Part shown: in pieces, positions 59,703 through 64,000 of the stretch
Layout of the letters: each line of letters starts with the position of its first letter
Numbering within the stretch: position 1 is the stretch's first letter
From: Phenylobacterium sp.
Lineage (GTDB): Bacteria; Pseudomonadota; Alphaproteobacteria; Caulobacterales; Caulobacteraceae
Length of the DNA stretch: 64,000 nucleotides
Assembly (NCBI RefSeq): GCF_019636135.1
Contig: NZ_JAHBYD010000003.1
Coordinates: 124,001-188,000 of the forward strand
Direction of reading: 5' to 3'
Notes under the pieces: generated by a model
The model's database searches: none
The model's input: the letters and a program-made list of their open reading frames with translations, nothing else
Told to the model about the DNA's origin: nothing
Made by a program: the position numbers and the translations under genes

Positions 59703-59748
59703 ACGCACGCCGTGCGCGTCGACGTCATCTACAGCGAGGGCGCGGCGC
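59702..59748 (+). pseudogene. Helicase fragment resuming after the inserted block
   Basis: In the frame of 59712 the sequence THAVRVDVIYSEG matches the last helicase block of the helicase-methylase family (typically RIQRFxQxxxVRIDIIYxEAE). It directly follows the palindrome at 59703 and runs into the truncated element at 59749. Confidence 0.6.
59703..59717. repeat. Prophage palindrome, 14 of 15, at a junction
   Basis: ACGCACGCCGTGCGC lies exactly where glycosyltransferase sequence (minus strand) ends and helicase sequence (plus strand, THAVRV) resumes. Confidence 0.65.
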
Positions 59749-59841
59749 TTCCGGGGATCGCTCGGCGACGCTGGAGGACCCTGTCCGCGTGACCGGCGAA
59801 GCCGGTCTTCCGTGTAGCCCGCGCAGCGGGCGTTCCGTGGT
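59749..59841. repeat. ACCACGGAA-type palindromic element, left half missing
   Basis: GCGCTTCCGGGGAT, GACCGGCGAAGCCGGTC, CCCGCGCAGCGGG and the right end TTCCGTGGT (59833-59841) match the element in the methyltransferase gene. The left end with ACCACGGAA is absent. Confidence 0.75.
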
Positions 59842-60860
59842 TCAATCCCTTCCGGGCGACCAGGATCACCCCTGGTCGTGGAAGTTGGTGCTGAACGACT
59901 GCGTGCTGGAATGCCGGCGGATGGCGGCGAACAGCGTCGACCTGGTCGTCACCTCGATCCCGTTCGGGAACCAGTACGAGTACAGCCCCAGCATCAACGA
60001 CTTCGGCCACACGCGCTCGGCCGCGCACTTCTTCGAGCAGATGGACTACCTGCTCCCCGAGCTGTTCCGGGTGGTGAAGCCGGGGCGCAACGTCTGCATC
60101 CACGTGAAGGACCGGGTGGTGCCCGGCGGCATCAACGGCCTGGGGTTCCAGACCGTCTACGCGTTCGGCGACGACGTGCGCGCGGCCATGAAGAAGCACG
60201 GCTTCGCCTATCTCGGCCGCCACGAGAACACGACCGACGTCGTGCGGGAGAACAACCAGACCTACCGGCTGGCCTATTCGGAGCAGCTCCGCGACGGCAC
60301 GCGGATGGGCTGCGGCATCGGCGAGGAGGTGCTGGTCTTCCGCAAGCCCACGTCGGACCCGACGAATGGGTTCGCCGACGAGCCGGTCGTGAAGAAACGC
60401 AGCGCCTACGTCTGGGTGACCGAGGACCGCAAGGGCGAGCCCGCCGAGTATGACAAGCACCTCTACCGCGCGGGCAAGATCAAGCCCGTGCCCGGCGGCG
60501 CCGGCGACTTCAGCCGGGCGAAGTGGCAGATCGTGGCGTCGGGCTACTGGAAGGTCTCGGGCGACAGGCTGCTGACGCCCGAGGAGTGGATGGACTGGTC
60601 GAAGGAGAAGTTCTCGGCCGCCTACCACCTCTGGAAGAAGTTCGACCTCGACCACGTCTACGATTTCGAGCAGCACGTCCTGATCTGCGAGAAGTTCGAC
60701 TACGCAGGCTTCCTGCCGGCGATCTACCAGCTTCTCCAGCCGCACTCGGCGCACGCCAACGTGTGGACCGACGTGGCGCAGATGCGCAGCCTGAACACGC
60801 TGGCGGCCCAGGCCGGGACCGAGAAGCATCTCTGCCCGCTGCCCTTCGACATCCCCATCC
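59842..60860 (+). pseudogene. Helicase-methylase gene, methylase part (C-terminal end lost)
   Basis: WSWKLVLNDCVLECRRMAAN, then DLVVTSIPFGNQYEYSPSIN (the TSPPY-type catalytic motif), NVCIHVKDRVVPGGINGLGF and TTDVVRENNQTYRLAYSEQL match the methylase half of phage helicase/DNA-methylase proteins. HLCPLPFDI is the last matching block; the SAM-binding end (FDPFGG-type) is replaced by other sequence. It should be inactive. It lies in one long open frame with the next two fragments. Confidence 0.85.
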
Positions 60861-61232
60861 TCTTCGCGGATCGCTCCGTTGTCGCGCGGCGCGAGGGCGC
60901 GGCGCACCTCGACGTGGAGTTCTGCGAGGTCGAGAGTTGCAGGCGCACGACGTGGGCGGACCGGTACTGGCGGACGGGCGAAATCCCCGCGTCGGCCATG
61001 GTCGAACACGGCTGGCATTTCGAGTGTCAAGGCTGCGGCGTCCGGATCGATGACGACTGGCTGAGCGAGCAAGGCCGCACCTGCGCCAGCGTGGTCGGAA
61101 CCCAGCATTCGGGCGTCTTCTGCGGCCCGGACTGCAAGGCGCGCGAGACGCGCCGCCGCGCCCTGCGGACGGCGTTCGAGCAGCGCTGGTTGCTCCGGCT
61201 CCAGCGCGTGGTGACGGCGCGCTTCCGCGACC
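60860..61232 (+). pseudogene. Fragment of a phage zinc-finger protein
   Basis: ADRSVVARREGAAHLDVEFC, RRTTWADRYWRTGEIPASAM and HGWHFECQGCGVRIDDDWLS, then VGTQHSGVFCGPDCKARETR, form one cysteine-rich protein with CxxC and CxxxC-type pairs, a kind I recall as a stand-alone gene in related prophages. Here it is fused in frame between methylase and terminase sequence. Start and stop are missing. Confidence 0.65.
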
Positions 61233-62542
61233 ACGTCAAGACGATCGTCGACCGGAACAACGGCGCGGAGCTGAAGATCAAGACCTTCGACATGAAGGTC
61301 ACCACGGGCGCGAAGCCCGTGTTCGTGCTGCTGGACGAACTGCACCTGATGAGCGGGTTCAGCTACGCCAGCCGGGTGTTCGGTCAAATCCAGGGGAACA
61401 TGCTGGCGAACCCGGAAAGCCTGTTCGTCATCATCACCACACAGTCGGACCAGCCGCCGGCCGGGATCTTCCGCTCCGAACTCCAGTACGCGCGCGGCGT
61501 GCGCGACGGCCGGATCACTGAGCGCGTGCGGACCCTGCCGGTGCTCTACGAGTTTCCAGAGGCGGTGCAGACGTCCAAGGCCAAGGCCGGCCAGCCGCGC
61601 AAGTGGGAAGACCCGGCGATCTGGCCGATGGTGCTGCCCAACTTGGGCCGTTCCCTCTCGCTCGATCGCCTGATCGACGAATTCCACGAGGCGAAGGACA
61701 AGGGCGAGGAAGAGCTGCGCCGCTGGGCGTCGCAGCATCTGAACATCGAGATCGGGCTGGGGCTGCATGCGGATCGGTGGCGCGGCGCCGATCACTGGGA
61801 GCAGGCGGTTCACGCGAAGGTCCGCCGCCTCGAGGACCTGCTGGCGGCCTGCGAGGTCGCCGTGGTCGGCATCGACGGCGGGGGCCTGGACGACCTTCTG
61901 GGCGTGACCGTCATCGGCCGGATCAAGGGCTCGCAGCGCTGGGTGAGCTGGTCGCGCGCCTGGGCCGAGGCCGACCTGCTGAAAAACCGGCCGGAGATCG
62001 CCGAGCGCCTTCGCGACTTCGAGGCTGACAAGGACCTGGTCATCTTCGAGCTGGAGGTGCGCGACCTCACTGAAGGCGACGATGACGTGCTGCCGCCCGA
62101 TCTGGCCGAAGTCGCCGACGTCGTGCTCCAGGTCGAGGCCGCCGGTCTCTTGCCCGAAGAGAATGCGGTGGGGCTGGATACTGCCGGCGTCGCGATCCGG
62201 CTGCTCGTCGAGTACCTGAAGAAGCGCAAGATCGCCGAGAAGCAGATGACCGGCGTCGCGCAGGGCTTCCGGCTGATGGGCGCCATCCAGTGCGCCGAGC
62301 GGAAGCTCAAGGAACGCATGCTGGTCCATGCCGACCAGCGCCTGATGGATTGGTGCGTCGGCAACGCCAAGGCCGAGCAGAAGGGCAACAACGTCCTCAT
62401 CACCAAGGAGACGGCGGGCAAGGCCAAGATCGACCCGCTGGCGGCGCTCTTCAACGCGGTCGAGCTGATGGCGCGGAACCCGCAGCCGAAACGCAAGGCC
62501 GACTTCTCGATGATGTTCGTCGGTGGTCGGTCCGCCGCGTGA
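61232..62542 (+). pseudogene. Large terminase subunit, lacking its N-terminal ATPase part
   Basis: The fragment starts near HVKTIVDRNNGAELKIKTFD and contains Walker B (PVFVLLDELHLMSGFSYASR), the coupling motif LFVIITTQSDQPPAGIF, and the nuclease core (VAVVGIDGGGLDDLLGVTVI, then NAVGLDTAGVAIRLLVEYLK). It ends KRKADFSMMFVGGRSAA. The Walker A region and the first about 120-150 residues are missing; they are replaced by the zinc-finger fragment in the same frame. Without Walker A it cannot package DNA. Confidence 0.85.
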
Positions 62543-62549
62543 TCCGACC

Positions 62550-62564
62550 GCGCACGCCGTGCGC
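62550..62564. repeat. Prophage palindrome, exact 15-mer, intergenic
   Basis: GCGCACGCCGTGCGC lies in the 46-bp gap between terminase and protease, where the portal gene is missing. Confidence 0.7.
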
Positions 62565-62588
62565 GCTCAACCTCCGGAGCTTTCACCC

Positions 62589-63293
62589 ATGGACCTCGCG
62601 ATCCGCGGCTACTCGCTGCAGCTCAACGTCGAGAAGGTCGCCGAGGAAGGCGGCAAGCGAATCGTCCGAGGCATGGCGACGACGCCGGCCGAGGATCGGA
62701 TGGGCGACACCATCAACCCGCTCGGGGCCAAGTTCACCAACCCGGTCGCGTGGCTGTGGCAGCACAAGCACGACAAGCCGTGGGGCTGGGTCAAGTTCGG
62801 CAAGCCGACGAAGGCGGGGATCCCGTTCGAGGCCGAGGCGGCGCAGACCGACGAGCCGGGCGAGTTGAAGGACTTCCTCGACAACTGCTGGCAGCAGGTG
62901 AAGCTCGGCCTCGTCCGCTTCGTGTCGATCGGCTTCCGCGCGCTGAAGTGGGCCTGGATCGGCGACTACGACGGGATCGAGTTCCAGGAGATCGAGATCT
63001 ACGAGCTGTCGGCCGTCACCATCCCGGCCAACCCGGAGGCGGTGATCACCGAGGTCTCCAACGCCAAGGCCGCCCAGGAGGCGGCGATGTTCTTCAAGCA
63101 CTTCCAGGCGATCTCGGCCGACCGGCCGGCGCCGCCTGAAGACACGACGGACGAACCGGCCGCCCCGGAGGGCAAGCAGGCCGTCGAACCCGTCGACCCG
63201 GCGAAGCCGCTGGCCCACGTGGCCAAGCTGAACCGGCCCGCCCCCGCCGGGGCCCCCTTCGTCATCCGGAAAATCCATCACCGCGCAGCCTGA
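62589..63293 (+). CDS. HK97-type prohead protease
   Basis: The 234-residue product starts MDLAIRGYSLQLNVEKVAEE, with the catalytic His in PVAWLWQHKHDKPWGWVKFG and the catalytic Ser in LGLVRFVSIGFRALKWAWIG, then IYELSAVTIPANPEAVITEV. It matures the procapsid by cleaving the scaffold part of the capsid protein. The C-terminal tail is Pro/Glu-rich. The terminase remnant ends only 46 bp upstream, where a portal gene is normally found. Confidence 0.92.
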   Translation: MDLAIRGYSLQLNVEKVAEEGGKRIVRGMATTPAEDRMGDTINPLGAKFTNPVAWLWQHKHDKPWGWVKFGKPTKAGIPFEAEAAQTDEPGELKDFLDNCWQQVKLGLVRFVSIGFRALKWAWIGDYDGIEFQEIEIYELSAVTIPANPEAVITEVSNAKAAQEAAMFFKHFQAISADRPAPPEDTTDEPAAPEGKQAVEPVDPAKPLAHVAKLNRPAPAGAPFVIRKIHHRAA

Positions 63294-63318
63294 CAGCGCG
63301 CGGCCAAGGGGTACAGAC

Positions 63319-64000
63319 ATGCAGACCTACGCCGAACAGCGTGCGGCCTACGAGGCCACGCGCGGTGTCAACGCGGCCGCCATGAAGAAGCTCATGGACG
63401 ACGCCGCCGCCAAGGGCGAAACCCTCGACGCCGAGGGGCAGACCCAATTCGACGACTTCGCCAAGGACAACGAGGCGATCGACGGCCATATCGCCCGGCT
63501 GAAGAAGCTGGAGGCGCTCAACATCGAAGGCGCCCAGCCCGTGAAGGGCCTGAGCGAAGAAGACGGTTCGGCCTCGCGCCGCGGCCTCGCGCCGGTCACG
63601 GTGAAGGCGGCGCCCGGGAAGGTCATGCCCGGCATGGGCTTCACCCGCTACGTCAAGGCTCTGGCCATGGCGAAGGGCGACTGCGCCCAGGCGTTCGCCA
63701 TCGCTCAGGGCAACGACCGCTGGGTGAAGGAGACGCCGGACGTGATCAGCGTCCTCGACCCGGCGGTGCAGCATCTGATCAAGGCGGCCGTCGCCGCGGG
63801 CACGACGACGGACACCACGAATGCGGCGCCGCTGGTGCAGTATGCGAACCTTGCGTCCGAGTTCATCGAGTTCCTTCGCCCGATGACGATCGTCGGCAAG
63901 CTCAACACCCGCGCCGTGCCGTTCAAGATCAAGATCCCGCGTCAGACCGGCGGAGCGTCGGTCAACTGGGTCGGTGAAAGCAAGGTGAAGCCTGTCAGCG
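63319..64000 (+). CDS. Major capsid protein, HK97 family (runs off the window)
   Basis: The first 227 residues are visible: a helical scaffold-like N-terminus (MQTYAEQRAAYEATRGVNAA, AMKKLMDDAAAKGETLDAEG, FDDFAKDNEAIDGHIARLKK), a linker, and the start of the capsid fold (MGFTRYVKALAMAKGDCAQA, then YANLASEFIEFLRPMTIVGK and PRQTGGASVNWVGESKVKPV). The N-terminal delta domain would be removed by the protease encoded upstream. The ATG follows AAGGGG. A central fragment of such a protein lies at 53400-53701. Confidence 0.93.
   Translation, partial: MQTYAEQRAAYEATRGVNAAAMKKLMDDAAAKGETLDAEGQTQFDDFAKDNEAIDGHIARLKKLEALNIEGAQPVKGLSEEDGSASRRGLAPVTVKAAPGKVMPGMGFTRYVKALAMAKGDCAQAFAIAQGNDRWVKETPDVISVLDPAVQHLIKAAVAAGTTTDTTNAAPLVQYANLASEFIEFLRPMTIVGKLNTRAVPFKIKIPRQTGGASVNWVGESKVKPVS

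Noticed and set aside
50040..59705. A simple inversion explaining the block in the helicase gene
   Set aside because: After an inversion the two helicase halves would lie in opposite orientations. They do not, and neither do the two glycosyltransferase halves.
59729..62329. A long minus-strand open frame opposite the methylase-terminase region
   Set aside because: Known motifs (TSIPF, Walker B, terminase nuclease) are all on the plus strand.

Overview
The window comes from a high-GC alphaproteobacterium. The style of its genes (PleC-like sensor kinase, EF-hand/ECF sigma/metal-sensor block, paired acyl-CoA dehydrogenases, TTC38-type TPR protein, GTTC-N7-GTTC SOS box) points to the Caulobacterales (Caulobacter/Phenylobacterium-like). 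This is judged from protein families and composition recognised by eye; no database search was run. Two very different halves meet at a tRNA gene near 31.5 kb.

Host half (1-31.5 kb): an EF-hand protein, ECF sigma factor, small membrane protein and periplasmic metal-sensor-like protein (1-1905); a remnant of a REase-fold polymorphic toxin overlapping a probable immunity gene (2010-3022) behind an isolated LexA-type box; a PAS histidine kinase; aminopeptidase N (pepN); two acyl-CoA dehydrogenases; a glycosyltransferase; a secreted amidase; two beta-lactamase-fold hydrolases; a tricorn-like PD40/S41 protease coupled to a DNA-binding-like protein; elongation factor P (efp) divergent from its lysyl ligase gene epmA; an Asp/Asn hydroxylase-like protein; a GIY-YIG protein; a TPR protein; an L-2-hydroxyglutarate-oxidase-like flavoprotein; and an asnB/glycosyltransferase operon. 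Long perfect inverted repeats lie in several gaps, and one sits in frame inside asnB.

Prophage half (31.5-64 kb, running off the end): a serine recombinase gene ends inside the tRNA. A leftward operon (39.7 to 31.5 kb) carries small proteins, a large ParB-like protein, an ASCH-domain protein and the recombinase. A switch region (39.8-41.8 kb) holds a CI-like repressor, a Cro-like gene and two matching operators that overlap the -35 boxes of both early promoters. A rightward operon (42.5-50 kb) of tightly overlapping genes carries DNA-binding proteins, a cytosine methyltransferase with about ten internal repeats, a second ASCH protein and a helicase-type gene. From 60 to 64 kb come terminase, prohead protease and major capsid genes of an HK97-like head module.

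The prophage looks heavily rearranged. A 9.65-kb block on the minus strand (about 50045-59702) interrupts the helicase-methylase gene. Both ends of this block are halves of one glycosyltransferase gene, so it looks like an inserted circle opened inside that gene. It carries a glycan-modification cassette (several glycosyltransferases, two methyltransferases, an acetyltransferase) mixed with head-tail connector genes and a chain of tail-tube, capsid and portal fragments. Terminase lacks its Walker A half and the portal gene is missing from its normal place, so this copy should not make virions unless the assembly is wrong. A 13-bp palindrome, CGCACG[C/G]CGTGCG, occurs 11 times in the prophage half and was not found in the host half.
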